A DNA stretch of 38,162 bases. It comes from a virus. Numbering within the stretch: the stretch's first letter is position 1; the number at the start of each line of letters is the position of its first letter. Positions 1 to 6,371 of the stretch are shown here, one piece after another. Where the stretch lies: the IMG/VR virus record IMGVR_UViG_3300047299_000161, positions 1 through 38,162 of that record; one strand, written 5' to 3'. The notes under the pieces were generated by a model. That model searched no databases. It was given only the letters and a program-made list of their open reading frames with translations, and was not told the origin of the DNA. Both the position numbers and the translations under genes were made by a program.

Positions 1-124
1 AGGGGATTCGAACCATGATGATTACTAACTCGCGACACTTTCATCATCTTTAAATTAACCTAGCTTATAAAAGCACCCAATTTACCGGTGGGCCGTGTTT
101 CCCTACACGAGTACAATCATATTG
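1..124 (-). other. Unassigned structured non-coding stretch with a T-arm-like end
   Basis: Read on the minus strand, this stretch ends at the window edge with GGTTCGAATCCCC, which looks like a tRNA T loop, but the flanking T stem (CATGG against CCCCT) pairs at only two positions. Upstream are a CGTGT/ACACG hairpin, a CCCA/TGGG pairing and a GATGAT/ATCATC pairing (43-48 with 17-22). I could not fold a normal anticodon arm. It may be a partial tRNA-like RNA cut by the window or a degenerate tRNA. No coding frame is seen. Confidence 0.3.
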
Positions 125-197
125 TGACTCCGGGTGGGCTCGAACCACCAATTTCCTAATTAAAAGTTAGGAGCCTTACCAATTTGGCCACGAAGTC
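125..197 (-). tRNA. tRNA-Lys (anticodon UUU)
   Basis: Complete 73-nt cloverleaf. The acceptor is GACTTCG with CGGAGTC (one G-U pair). The D arm is GCC/GGC. The anticodon stem CCTAA/TTAGG holds loop CTTTTAA, giving UUU. The T arm is GGTGG, TTCGAGC, CCACC. The discriminator is A and CCA is not encoded. It is the leftmost complete member of the tRNA cluster and lies downstream of the promoter-like element at 831-883. Confidence 0.96.
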
Positions 198-391
198 TTG
201 CCTTTTTTAGAGTTTTTGAATAGAACTCAAGGACAGTACGACCTATAAACTAATAAAGAGTGTAAAAGAAACGTCTTACCTAAGACCGCGAATCCATGTA
301 AGACTTAACTTTACCAGCTTAATGATTTGCAACTCATATAGATGTCCAGTTACTACTATACTGCTTCTTTTACTGCTTCCAGTTTCTTACT
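198..391 (-). other. Non-coding spacer with a 7-bp hairpin
   Basis: No convincing gene was found between the tRNA-like element and tRNA-Lys. A perfect 7-bp inverted repeat (GTCTTAC at 273-279, GTAAGAC at 298-304) encloses an 18-nt loop. A short AAA-CTG-GAA-GCA-GTA-like reading frame runs straight into TAG TAG TAA. The stretch may be a transcribed spacer or a small structured RNA. Confidence 0.3.
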
Positions 392-461
392 ACGACAATA
401 CAGGATTCGAACCTGTAACCTCCGGCTTCTGCCGGTGCTCTCACCATTGAGCTAATCGCCG
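392..461 (-). tRNA. Non-canonical tRNA-like gene with a 4-nt anticodon loop
   Basis: The acceptor (CGGCGAT with ATTGTCG, all seven pairs form with G-U), D arm (GCTC/GAGC, loop AATGGTGA) and T arm (ACAGG, TTCGAAT, CCTGT) are intact, and the variable loop is five bases. The anticodon stem is a strong CCGGC/GCCGG but closes a loop of only four bases, AGAA, where seven are required, so there is no U33 and no readable anticodon. Total length is 70 nt. The discriminator would be U. Either three loop bases have been deleted and the gene is dead, or this is a tRNA mimic that is not used in decoding. The fold is directly visible; the function is unknown. Confidence 0.6.
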
Positions 462-490
462 CAGTCATTAACTTTCTGCTTTTCTCTTTG

Positions 491-587
491 CAATCATGAT
501 TGGATTCGAACCAATTTCAGCTTTGCCATAAAGAGTCTATTTCAACTCAACCTTGGGGAGGTGCTTCCAACCAATGGACTCATGATT
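491..587 (-). tRNA. Non-canonical tRNA-like gene with an expanded anticodon/variable region
   Basis: The acceptor AATCATG/CATGATT and the T arm ATTGG, TTCGAAT, CCAAT are perfectly paired, and the D arm is TCC, ATTGGTT, GGA. Fifty bases lie between the D arm and the T arm, against about 22 in class I and up to about 38 in class II tRNAs. That interval can form ACC/GGT, GAGTT/GACTC and CTTT/AAAG hairpins, but no 7-base loop with U33 and a convincing 5-bp stem. The only 7-base option gives CCC with C33. It is either a tRNA carrying an insertion or a tRNA mimic; identity was not assigned. Confidence 0.5.
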
Positions 588-713
588 ATAAAAAATGTTG
601 CATCGTTAGATATGCTAAATGCTCTCTAATATTTATGTGCCATTCATGCTCTGGGTAAGGCTAACATAAGTTACTATACTTCGCTTAATGCTTCTATCAT
701 CTACATTTTTTTG

Positions 714-785
714 AGCAGATACCCGGAATCGAACCGAGATCTCAGGCTTGGAAGGCTAGAGTAATAACCGTTATACGATATCTGC
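714..785 (-). tRNA. tRNA-Gly (anticodon UCC)
   Basis: The acceptor GCAGATA/TATCTGC is perfect. The T arm is CTCGG, TTCGATT, CCGGG. The anticodon loop CTTCCAA gives UCC. The anticodon stem CTAGC/GCCTG has two mismatches, which is weak for a tRNA. The discriminator is U. It is the first gene after the promoter-like element at 831-883. Confidence 0.9.
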
Positions 786-830
786 TTGTGTTACCAATAT
801 GTCAAAGAACTCTCTTGTTTAATTTGATAT

Positions 831-883
831 GTAAATCTAACAATAATTCCCGAATAAAAAAAATATTTTAGCAATTATTTTCA
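831..883 (-). promoter_or_regulatory. Repeated phage promoter, copy a (tRNA cluster)
   Basis: Minus-strand element with the shared layout: AATAATTGC, an A/T block with a T run, TTCGGGAATT, then TTAGATTTAC as the -7 box. It overlaps the stop codon of the 58-aa gene and faces tRNA-Gly and the RNAs beyond it. It matches eight other copies in the window, with a slightly divergent core. Confidence 0.65.
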
Positions 884-1044
884 TTTATTAATTCAATTTC
901 TTTTTCTATTCCCAATCCGTGTTTTTCAGCTTGTATACAAAAACACACGGATGCTTCTGAAACTGCTTTAATAATATCTTCTATTGAATTTTCATCAGTG
1001 ACAGTTTCTATACCTAATAAAGGTATTTTAATAATGTTTGCCAT
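868..1044 (-). CDS. Small acidic protein inside the tRNA cluster (58 aa)
   Basis: An uninterrupted frame from ATG to TAA begins MANIIKIPLLG, continues through DENSIEDIIKAV and ends INENNC. It contains a Cys-Phe-Cys near residue 35. Codon use resembles the neighbouring genes. It lies between tRNA-Phe and tRNA-Gly, and its last codons form the upstream part of promoter copy a. It was too short for a typical ORF cut-off. I do not recognise the family. The likely coding nature rests on its length in AT-rich DNA and its clean fit between RNA genes. Confidence 0.6.
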   Translation of the reverse strand: MANIIKIPLLGIETVTDENSIEDIIKAVSEASVCFCIQAEKHGLGIEKEIELINENNC

Positions 1045-1063
1045 AACTTTGATTTATTTTTAG

Positions 1064-1136
1064 TGGGTCCTACAGGAATCGAACCTGTTCCTCTAGTTCT
1101 TCAGACTAGCGTACGCACCAGCTATACCAAAGACCC
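1064..1136 (-). tRNA. tRNA-Phe (anticodon GAA)
   Basis: 73 nt. Acceptor GGGTCTT/AGGACCC, anticodon stem CTAGT/ACTAG with loop CTGAAGA, T arm ACAGG, TTCGATT, CCTGT, and discriminator A. All arms are well paired. CCA is not encoded. Confidence 0.96.
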
Positions 1137-1141
1137 AATAG

Positions 1142-1211
1142 AGTACAAGGTCAGAATCGAACTGACTCCGCAGATTTTGCAGACCTGCTGGCCTCCACGA
1201 CCAACTCGTAC
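1142..1211 (-). tRNA. tRNA-Cys (anticodon GCA)
   Basis: 70 nt. Acceptor GTACGAG/CTTGTAC, anticodon stem CAGGT/ATCTG with loop CTGCAAA, T arm GTCAG, TTCGATT, CTGAC, and discriminator U as usual for tRNA-Cys. Only five bases separate it from tRNA-Phe. Confidence 0.95.
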
Positions 1212-1219
1212 TTTTTTTG

Positions 1220-1300
1220 TACCCAGGGAGAGACTCGAACTCTCACGTCTTGCGACCACGGTTTCTAAGACCGTTATGTCTACCATTCCATCACCCGGGC
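1220..1300 (-). tRNA. tRNA-Leu (anticodon UAG)
   Basis: 81-nt class II tRNA. Acceptor GCCCGGG/CCTGGGT with G-U pairs, anticodon stem ACGGT/ACCGT with loop CTTAGAA, a long variable arm (around GGTCGCAAGACG), T arm GAGAG, TTCGAGT, CTCTC, and discriminator A. Confidence 0.95.
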
Positions 1301-1334
1301 AACTTTACCAATATGTCAAAGAACTATTCTTTTG

Positions 1335-1410
1335 TCTAGATGGCAGGATTTGAACCTGCGTGCTCTTACGTCCAAGGTAAGCGAGATAGACCTGACTCCT
1401 CTACATCTAG
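1335..1410 (-). tRNA. tRNA-Pro (anticodon UGG)
   Basis: 76 nt. Acceptor CTAGATG/CATCTAG perfect, anticodon stem CTTAC/GTAAG with loop CTTGGAC, T arm GCAGG, TTCAAAT, CCTGC, and discriminator A. It begins just after the terminator at 1421-1447. Confidence 0.95.
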
Positions 1411-1420
1411 TTGTTATAAC

Positions 1421-1447
1421 GAAAAAAGCCCGATAAAATCGGGCTCT
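1421..1447 (-). terminator. Rho-independent terminator
   Basis: On the minus strand an 8-bp stem AGCCCGAT/ATCGGGCT with a TTT loop is followed by six T. It closes the unit containing the 34-aa and 94-aa genes, just upstream of tRNA-Pro. The tRNAs beyond it would need processing of read-through or another promoter. Confidence 0.85.
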
Positions 1448-1473
1448 TTCAGTTGTAAATATATTGTCAATAC

Positions 1474-1578
1474 TTAACTTTTATCAGAGCCCTTGAGATT
1501 GTCACTAAACACTATCGGTTGATTGAACCAATAGCCCTTCGCGCAATTCATCGTAATATGTAGCCCTTGTAGTTGCAT
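1474..1578 (-). CDS. Possible small protein (34 aa)
   Basis: An ATG-to-TAA frame starting MQLQGLHITMNCAKGYW and ending NLKGSDKS lies between the 94-aa gene and the terminator. The position just before a terminator and within the same unit supports expression. No family was recognised; the length is short enough that chance cannot be excluded. Confidence 0.4.
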   Translation of the reverse strand: MQLQGLHITMNCAKGYWFNQPIVFSDNLKGSDKS

Positions 1579-1635
1579 TGTTTGTTTATTTAATTTGTTT
1601 CTTATATATCTATTACTTTTTAAAGTTTCACATTT

Positions 1636-1920
1636 TTATGAAACTTTTTTCAATCTTTTTTCTTCTCTAAGTTTTTCTACCTGATTTTTAAACTTTCTTT
1701 TAGATTTGTATGCGTTTAATTCTGCATGCATTTCTGTGTTGTGTTTAAAGATTTCATCAAATATTCTTAACTTATCTTCTTCTGTTAATCGCTTTTTACC
1801 TTTATACTTTATTTGGAATTCAGATTCAGAGTATTCAAATAATGTAGTTCTGATAATATTTGCTAATCTGGCTTTAATTGCCATTGTTTTAAGTGCGATT
1901 GCTTTTTCTTGCTTTTTCAT
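1636..1920 (-). CDS. Hypothetical basic protein (94 aa)
   Basis: Lys/Arg-rich, starting MKKQEKAIALKTMAIKARL, with a predicted mostly helical make-up and a strongly basic tail (KSKRKFKN...REEKRLKKVS). Such small basic helical proteins often bind nucleic acid, but no motif proves it. It is the first gene of a short unit ending at the 1421-1447 terminator. The 200 bp upstream (1921-2122) hold no gene that I can see. An opposite-strand frame over it is a shadow. Confidence 0.7.
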   Translation of the reverse strand: MKKQEKAIALKTMAIKARLANIIRTTLFEYSESEFQIKYKGKKRLTEEDKLRIFDEIFKHNTEMHAELNAYKSKRKFKNQVEKLREEKRLKKVS

Positions 1921-2122
1921 GTTGTTATATTTTATTTTATTGGTTTATTTTTTTCTAGTTTCTGGTTTACTTTTTAAGTAGGACCAGCTCTAGCGAACCA
2001 TAAAATAAAATCAACATTAATCTAGTACTTTTTCATGATTTTAGTTTTATTTTTATGTTATACACTTACATAAAAGTTAGTTTCATTTAAGTGTTAAAAA
2101 ATTATATATCTTTTTATTTTTG

Positions 2123-2194
2123 TGTCCAACAAGGGAATCGAACCCTTCTCCTCGGTTTTAGAGACCGTTATAATAACCTCTATACTAGTCGGAC
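2123..2194 (-). tRNA. tRNA with CUA anticodon (amber suppressor type)
   Basis: 72 nt. The acceptor GTCCGAC/GTTGGAC is fully paired with G-U. The D arm is GTAT with loop AGAGGTTA. The T arm AAGGG, TTCGATT, CCCTT is perfect and the discriminator is A. The anticodon stem ACGGT/ACCGA has four pairs plus an outer A-A mismatch. The loop is CTCTAAA, which puts C34 U35 A36 after U33, so it should read UAG. The neighbouring tRNA-Leu has the same stem with loop CTTAGAA, which confirms the register. The amino acid is unknown; characterised phage suppressor tRNAs often insert Gln. It sits immediately downstream of the nucleotidase gene. Confidence 0.85.
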
Positions 2195-2217
2195 TCTTTA
2201 AACTTATACCCGTAACT

Positions 2218-2679
2218 TTAAAATAGTTTTTGAGTATCGCTTAAATATTCAAGAATTTTATCCCAATTCTCAACGCCAGGTTGTCCAAACTGAATCCATT
2301 CTCCTTTAAATTCTGCAGCACCGTTATTTGGTCTATCATCGATTAAGAAGTCTCCCATTAATAGATCTTTTCGGTGACTTAAGATTAAACGCTTATGTGC
2401 TAATTTACCTAAGTGTTTTTGTACCCATCTACGTTTAGAGCTCCAGGACTCTGCGTTTGACCATGGTGCAGTGCTTAAGAAAAATATATCGTACTTCTCC
2501 GATAAGATTTTAATGGCCTCGATCGCACCTGGAATAGGTTCAGGATCCTCAAATAACTGTTTATCAACAGAAGTTAATCTGCCTAAGTGTTTAACTGCAT
2601 CTGGGCCATGTCTTTTAATAGCATGACTTTCAAGGTCTACCATTACTCCATCTAAATCTACGTATAAAATTTGTTTCAT
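2218..2679 (-). CDS. 5'(3')-deoxyribonucleotidase, HAD family
   Basis: The 153-aa protein opens with the HAD catalytic motif DLDGVMVD (residues 8-15). It has the later T/S motif FFLSTAPW (about residue 68) and the acidic motif FLIDDRP near residue 115, as in NT5C-type nucleotidases. These remove phosphate from (d)NMPs in the cytosol. The length fits small phage versions. It is the first gene behind promoter copy b, with tRNA-CUA following. It probably tunes nucleotide pools or recycles host-derived nucleotides together with guanylate kinase and ThyA further along. Confidence 0.88.
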   Translation of the reverse strand: MKQILYVDLDGVMVDLESHAIKRHGPDAVKHLGRLTSVDKQLFEDPEPIPGAIEAIKILSEKYDIFFLSTAPWSNAESWSSKRRWVQKHLGKLAHKRLILSHRKDLLMGDFLIDDRPNNGAAEFKGEWIQFGQPGVENWDKILEYLSDTQKLF

Positions 2680-2696
2680 CTTTTCTAATTGTTATA

Positions 2697-2746
2697 GGTA
2701 AATATAACCAATTCCCGCGATATAAAAAAATATTTGGGCAATTATT
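2697..2746 (-). promoter_or_regulatory. Repeated phage promoter, copy b
   Basis: Minus-strand order: AATAATTGCCC, AAATATTTTTTT, TATCGCGGGAATTGG, then the -7-like TTATATTTACC and an A/T leader of about 20 nt to the nucleotidase ATG. It is nearly identical to copy e over 45 bases. Confidence 0.8.
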
Positions 2747-2753
2747 TTTAAAT

Positions 2754-2784
2754 AAAAAAGGGTTCCTTGTGGGAACCCTTTCTT
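2754..2784 (-). terminator. Rho-independent terminator
   Basis: Minus-strand stem AAAGGGTTCC/GGAACCCTTT with loop CACAA, followed by a T run. It ends the unit containing the 199-aa gene (2800-3399), directly before promoter copy b. Confidence 0.9.
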
Positions 2785-2799
2785 TTAAGAATTTAATGA

Positions 2800-3399
2800 T
2801 TAGATCATGTCTTCAACAGAACCTTCACCAAAGATTTTCTCTAATTCAGGTTTTAATCTAACATACAACCATTTGTATGGATTTTGCTGAAATTCTGGAT
2901 GTTGAGTATTAGCAATGCATCTTTCTACGATTTCAGTGCTAACAATTCTTTTTTCAGTTGAAGGAATCTTTTTAATCTTTTCTACTGGATTACCATCGTC
3001 ATCGAAATCAACGTATTTTTGTTCAATTTCAACTTCAACTTCTTCAAATTCATGTCTTTCTTCTTTAATCATTTCTCCTACCGGAAAATAGAAACCATGA
3101 CATGTAACTCTAAAATCCGTAAATAGATCTTCAAGTTTAAATTGTTCTCCTCCGATTTCAGCCTGTTCGTCTACAATCAAAGGAAAAGAGTCAGCTGGAA
3201 TGTGAGATAAGTCAGGTCCATGTGATTCTCTAGAATATTTGTTAGTATATCCTTTAGCGGCCTCAGCATCTCTATAATATTGCACTAATGCATACGAAGT
3301 TCCGGCTAATCGGTCCGTTACAGTCATTTCTATTCTACAATAAAAAGACTCTAACGGTTCGCTATTTCTTTTATAGCTTTTTTTAATTAAAAATCCCAT
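2800..3399 (-). CDS. Hypothetical protein (199 aa)
   Basis: Starts MGFLIKKSYKRN. It has an acidic central stretch (EEVEVEIEQKYVDFDDDG near residue 120) and no membrane segments or recognised catalytic motif. It is followed by a strong terminator and preceded by the Ser/Gly-rich gene, so the two may form a pair. The N-terminal beta-rich sequence would be compatible with a virion protein, but this is a guess; function unknown. Confidence 0.75.
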   Translation of the reverse strand: MGFLIKKSYKRNSEPLESFYCRIEMTVTDRLAGTSYALVQYYRDAEAAKGYTNKYSRESHGPDLSHIPADSFPLIVDEQAEIGGEQFKLEDLFTDFRVTCHGFYFPVGEMIKEERHEFEEVEVEIEQKYVDFDDDGNPVEKIKKIPSTEKRIVSTEIVERCIANTQHPEFQQNPYKWLYVRLKPELEKIFGEGSVEDMI

Positions 3400-3432
3400 A
3401 TATTTTGTTTTAAATGATAATAATTCCTTTAA

Positions 3433-3927
3433 TTAACTCCAACCACAATATAATTGAGTAACTCCTGTATTTCCAGACCATGTGTATGGATTTGCAGTTG
3501 ATTGTAATGCACCTCCTGCAAAGGATGGATTACTAAACCAACCTTGGAAAGAAGCTGCATATAGAGATGTACCAATATAAATTCTGCAGCTTGGTGAAGT
3601 AGCTGAGTCCATATAAACTCTATAACCGTCAGCTGCAACAGGTGTACCACCGGTAGCTTGGTTAGCTGAAGTAAAGTTTGCGCTAAGAGACCATGTAACT
3701 GAAGCTCCCCAATCTACAACAATAGAACATGTACCTAATACGTTTCTATTATTAATTCCAGCCGTTTGTAACGCGTAGAATGTCTTTCCATAGTAATGAC
3801 CACCTACTGAAATATTAGATGAAACTCTAGGGTATCTATATTGTGTTGCTCTTGTGTATGCACTGCTAGAACCAAATCCACCTAATGATATATTTGAAGT
3901 TCCTGGTGTAAAAACTGTACCTGCCAT
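3433..3927 (-). CDS. Putative virion structural protein, Ser/Thr/Gly-rich (164 aa)
   Basis: Starts MAGTVFTPGTSNISLGG. Rich in Gly, Ser, Thr, Ala and aromatic residues (YRYPR, GGHYYGK, WSLSANF), with few charged residues and no signal peptide. This composition is typical of beta-rich phage fibre, decoration or tail proteins. The short N-terminal methionine-alanine start and the position next to another hypothetical gene fit a structural pair. No family is recognised. An overlapping frame at 3429-3650 is a shadow. Confidence 0.7.
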   Translation of the reverse strand: MAGTVFTPGTSNISLGGFGSSSAYTRATQYRYPRVSSNISVGGHYYGKTFYALQTAGINNRNVLGTCSIVVDWGASVTWSLSANFTSANQATGGTPVAADGYRVYMDSATSPSCRIYIGTSLYAASFQGWFSNPSFAGGALQSTANPYTWSGNTGVTQLYCGWS

Positions 3928-3965
3928 ATTTTATAAAATATTTTTTGTTTGATGTATATATCTGA

Positions 3966-3992
3966 CATTATGGAACTCCAATTACCATAATG
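3966..3992. repeat. Perfect 8-bp inverted repeat in an intergenic gap
   Basis: CATTATGG at 3966-3973 and CCATAATG at 3985-3992 are separated by 11 bases. On the minus strand no T run follows, so it is a poor terminator. It could be an operator or an mRNA hairpin upstream of the gene starting at 3927. Confidence 0.45.
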
Positions 3993-4012
3993 TACATTCT
4001 ATATAATATTTT

Positions 4013-4492
4013 TTAGAAATTTGGATCTGTAATTCGCATGTCGTAATCCGTAAATCCTTCGAACTGTTTTTCGTCTGCTTCTAATCTTCTCCACTTTAAA
4101 TCATCTACGTCTTGGCGAGCTCCTAATCTTTCAATTCTAGTCTCCTGGTCAATATCAATAAAGATTACAAAACATTGTTTTCTGATCTCTGGAGATAACA
4201 TTGCAAGTCCTTCTACGTTTAAAATCATTACTTCGCATGCGTCAAAGACTTCTTTTGTCATACCGTAATACCACCCATTAAATTGTTGGTATTCAATCAT
4301 TTCTCCTCTCTCAACTCTAGCTAAGAAATCTTCCTCGGTTGTAAATAAATAGTCAACTCCATGCACCTCGCCATCTTTAACTCTAGGAGGTCTTGTTGTG
4401 TAACTTACACCGTATTTAGCTCCTTGTTGCATCATTCTTTTGCGTAAATAATCTTTACCCGATGCCGCTTTTCCTACAATTACAATCTTCAT
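4013..4492 (-). CDS. gmk: Guanylate kinase
   Basis: The 159-aa protein has the P-loop GKAASGKD (residues 7-14), the GMP-binding signature YTTRPPR with GEVHGVDYLF (about 31-50) and the downstream YYGM motif. It phosphorylates (d)GMP to (d)GDP with ATP. It is shorter than bacterial Gmk (about 205 aa), mostly because of a trimmed C-terminal part. It follows the epimerase gene by four bases, so the two are translated from one message. It supplies nucleotide diphosphates for phage DNA synthesis. Confidence 0.88.
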   Translation of the reverse strand: MKIVIVGKAASGKDYLRKRMMQQGAKYGVSYTTRPPRVKDGEVHGVDYLFTTEEDFLARVERGEMIEYQQFNGWYYGMTKEVFDACEVMILNVEGLAMLSPEIRKQCFVIFIDIDQETRIERLGARQDVDDLKWRRLEADEKQFEGFTDYDMRITDPNF

Positions 4493-4496
4493 TTTT

Positions 4497-5402
4497 TTAT
4501 GCTGGTTTAAATTGTTTTCTATCTGGTGTAGATTCTATGATCTGATCAATCCATTGTTTCAAACTATGTGCTGGCTTCCAATTTAAGCGAGCTTCTGTGT
4601 CTGACTCAAATTCATGACTTGTAAATCTTTCTCCCTTTCGTTCTGGAATTAATTTCCATTCTGAGCCAAACATCTCTGCAACTTCTTTAATAGGAACATT
4701 AATGCCGCTTCTTAGATGCCATTCTCCTTGTAAATTAGATTTTGCAGCAGCAACAACACCATCAATCACATCATAAATATGCGTAAAATCTCGGCTCTGT
4801 GTTCCTGGTGTTACAACGGTCAAAGGTTCTCCTGCTCTAAATTGTCTTTCAAAGATTCCAACTACGGTTGCATAATCTCCTTCTGTAATTTGACCTGGAC
4901 CATATACGTTAAAGAAATAGCAGATCTCGTATTTTAAACCATACCATTCTGCATAGTTCTTTACCAATTCCACCATCTTTGCCTTCATCCATGAATATGG
5001 AGAAAGATTCTCATCGCGGCCTTCATTACCAAATTTAGATGAACTCGCCGAGTAGATTAATTTAGCACCCCATTTACGACACATTTGTAAAACCTTAGGG
5101 GTTCCAAATAGGATGGTTTCAGATACGTATTCTACGTCATCGAATGATTTAACAATTCTGGAATATTCTCCAAAATGGAATACTGTATCAAACTCCTCAT
5201 CTCTGAAAAGATCTTCAACTTCCCATGAAGCGCCAAACACATATTTAACTCTAGGGTCATCTACGTGATTTTCAACCTTGCCTGTGAAATAATTATCTAA
5301 TGAAGTAATTTGAATATCTGCATACTCTTTTCTCCATAATAAGGACTTAATTAGATTAGAGCCTACAAATCCAGCTCCGCCTGTCACTAATACTTTTTTC
5401 AT
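4497..5402 (-). CDS. NAD-dependent sugar epimerase/dehydratase (SDR family)
   Basis: 301 aa. An N-terminal Rossmann motif GGAGFVGS (residues 8-15) and the extended-SDR active-site pair Y136-x3-K140 (YSWMK) with a Ser-rich strand SASSSK just before it. It resembles UDP-glucose 4-epimerase/dTDP-glucose-type enzymes acting on nucleotide sugars. Its start overlaps the stop of the upstream UDP-glucose dehydrogenase, so they form a sugar-nucleotide pair that likely feeds the glycosyltransferases upstream. The exact substrate cannot be told from sequence. Confidence 0.85.
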   Translation of the reverse strand: MKKVLVTGGAGFVGSNLIKSLLWRKEYADIQITSLDNYFTGKVENHVDDPRVKYVFGASWEVEDLFRDEEFDTVFHFGEYSRIVKSFDDVEYVSETILFGTPKVLQMCRKWGAKLIYSASSSKFGNEGRDENLSPYSWMKAKMVELVKNYAEWYGLKYEICYFFNVYGPGQITEGDYATVVGIFERQFRAGEPLTVVTPGTQSRDFTHIYDVIDGVVAAAKSNLQGEWHLRSGINVPIKEVAEMFGSEWKLIPERKGERFTSHEFESDTEARLNWKPAHSLKQWIDQIIESTPDRKQFKPA

Positions 5403-6304
5403 TATATTTTTTCTATTTTTGATGATATTACAGCTCTACCAACTTGTTGTTCCCAGTCTCTGTTCTTTCTAATTCTATTGTTAGTCTTAACAGCTGCTTC
5501 TACGACATTCAGGTTAATTCCAGCATCTCTTGCTACAAACTTTAATGCTTCCATGTCCTTTGGAAAGCAGTGTCCTCCGAAGCCTCTGTCACCATCGGGA
5601 CCAGGTACTTGCCAATGTGAAGCGCCTAATCTTTTGTCTAATTTTGCACCATTAATAACCTCATCATAATCAGCACCTACCGATTGGCATAAATCATACA
5701 TTTCATTTGCAAAACTAACCTTCACTGATAAAAAGCAGTTCGCAACATACTTAATCATCTCAGCGTTTGTGGCCGTAGTTTCAAAAATAGTTGCGTTAGG
5801 GAATGCATATTTATAAAGTTCTACTAATTTTGAAATATCTTGATAGTCTGTCGCGCCCAATACAATTCTATCTTGGAACATAAAATCGTTGATTGCATTT
5901 GCTTCTGTTAAAAATTCTGGATTAAAGGCAATATTGCTTAATAACATTCTACTGTTTAATCTTTCAGAAGTCCCAGGTGGAATTGTAGATTTAACAACTA
6001 AGATGGGTTTGTGTGTGATTCTTTTTTCACGATGTAATTCTCGTACAATTTCTTCGACACCCACAACAACCTCTTCCACGAAGCCAGTATAAGATTCTCC
6101 AGTTTCTAGAACCATCGGGGTTGGAATGCACACGAAAATGATTTCACAATTTTCAACTAGATTTTCTAAAGTTGAATTACTTTTTTGAGTTTGAAACTTG
6201 TCGTACGTTAAGACAGTTGTTACGTGTTCGAATCCGGCTTTTACAGCAGAGCCAACAAAACCTTGGCCTACAATACCGACTTTAAATTCTTTGTTTATTT
6301 CCAT
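5402..6304 (-). CDS. UDP-glucose/GDP-mannose dehydrogenase-like protein, short form
   Basis: 300 aa. N-terminal NAD-binding motif GIVGQGFVGS (10-19), the central motif FNPEFLTEANAIND (127-140), and the catalytic loop GFGGHCFPKD with Cys246. These define the UDP-sugar 6-dehydrogenase family, which oxidises a nucleotide sugar to the uronic acid in two NAD-dependent steps. Cellular enzymes are about 390-450 aa with a C-terminal UDP-binding domain that is largely missing here, so substrate binding must be modified. The gene starts immediately after the terminator at 6310-6342. Confidence 0.85.
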   Translation of the reverse strand: MEINKEFKVGIVGQGFVGSAVKAGFEHVTTVLTYDKFQTQKSNSTLENLVENCEIIFVCIPTPMVLETGESYTGFVEEVVVGVEEIVRELHREKRITHKPILVVKSTIPPGTSERLNSRMLLSNIAFNPEFLTEANAINDFMFQDRIVLGATDYQDISKLVELYKYAFPNATIFETTATNAEMIKYVANCFLSVKVSFANEMYDLCQSVGADYDEVINGAKLDKRLGASHWQVPGPDGDRGFGGHCFPKDMEALKFVARDAGINLNVVEAAVKTNNRIRKNRDWEQQVGRAVISSKIEKI

Positions 6305-6309
6305 GTATT

Positions 6310-6342
6310 AAAATTAAAAAGAGGATACTAACTATATCCTCT
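6310..6342 (-). terminator. Rho-independent terminator
   Basis: Minus-strand stem AGAGGATA/TATCCTCT with a 7-nt loop, then TTTTTAATTTTAA. It ends the short unit of the 131-aa gene, just ahead of the dehydrogenase ATG. Confidence 0.85.
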
Positions 6343-6371
6343 TATACTATATATGCGCTAAATGTTTCAAT

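Noticed and set aside
1-17. Partial normal tRNA at the left edge
   Set aside because: The T-loop-like sequence lacks a pairing T stem and no anticodon arm could be built, so no tRNA identity is claimed.
491-587. tRNA-Gly with CCC anticodon
   Set aside because: The only 7-base loop giving CCC has C at position 33 and a three-pair stem, and leaves 32 unexplained bases in the variable region.
1063-1353. Plus-strand open frame of 96 aa
   Set aside because: It lies across four minus-strand tRNA genes (Phe, Cys, Leu, part of Pro) and is an artefact of their sequence.
2123-2194. Full TAG-to-sense recoding in this window
   Set aside because: At least seven genes end in TAG, several with tight start/stop overlaps, so TAG acts as a stop here; recoding may apply only elsewhere.
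3429-3650. Minus-strand 73-aa frame
   Set aside because: Out-of-frame shadow inside the Ser/Gly-rich structural-type gene at 3433-3927.
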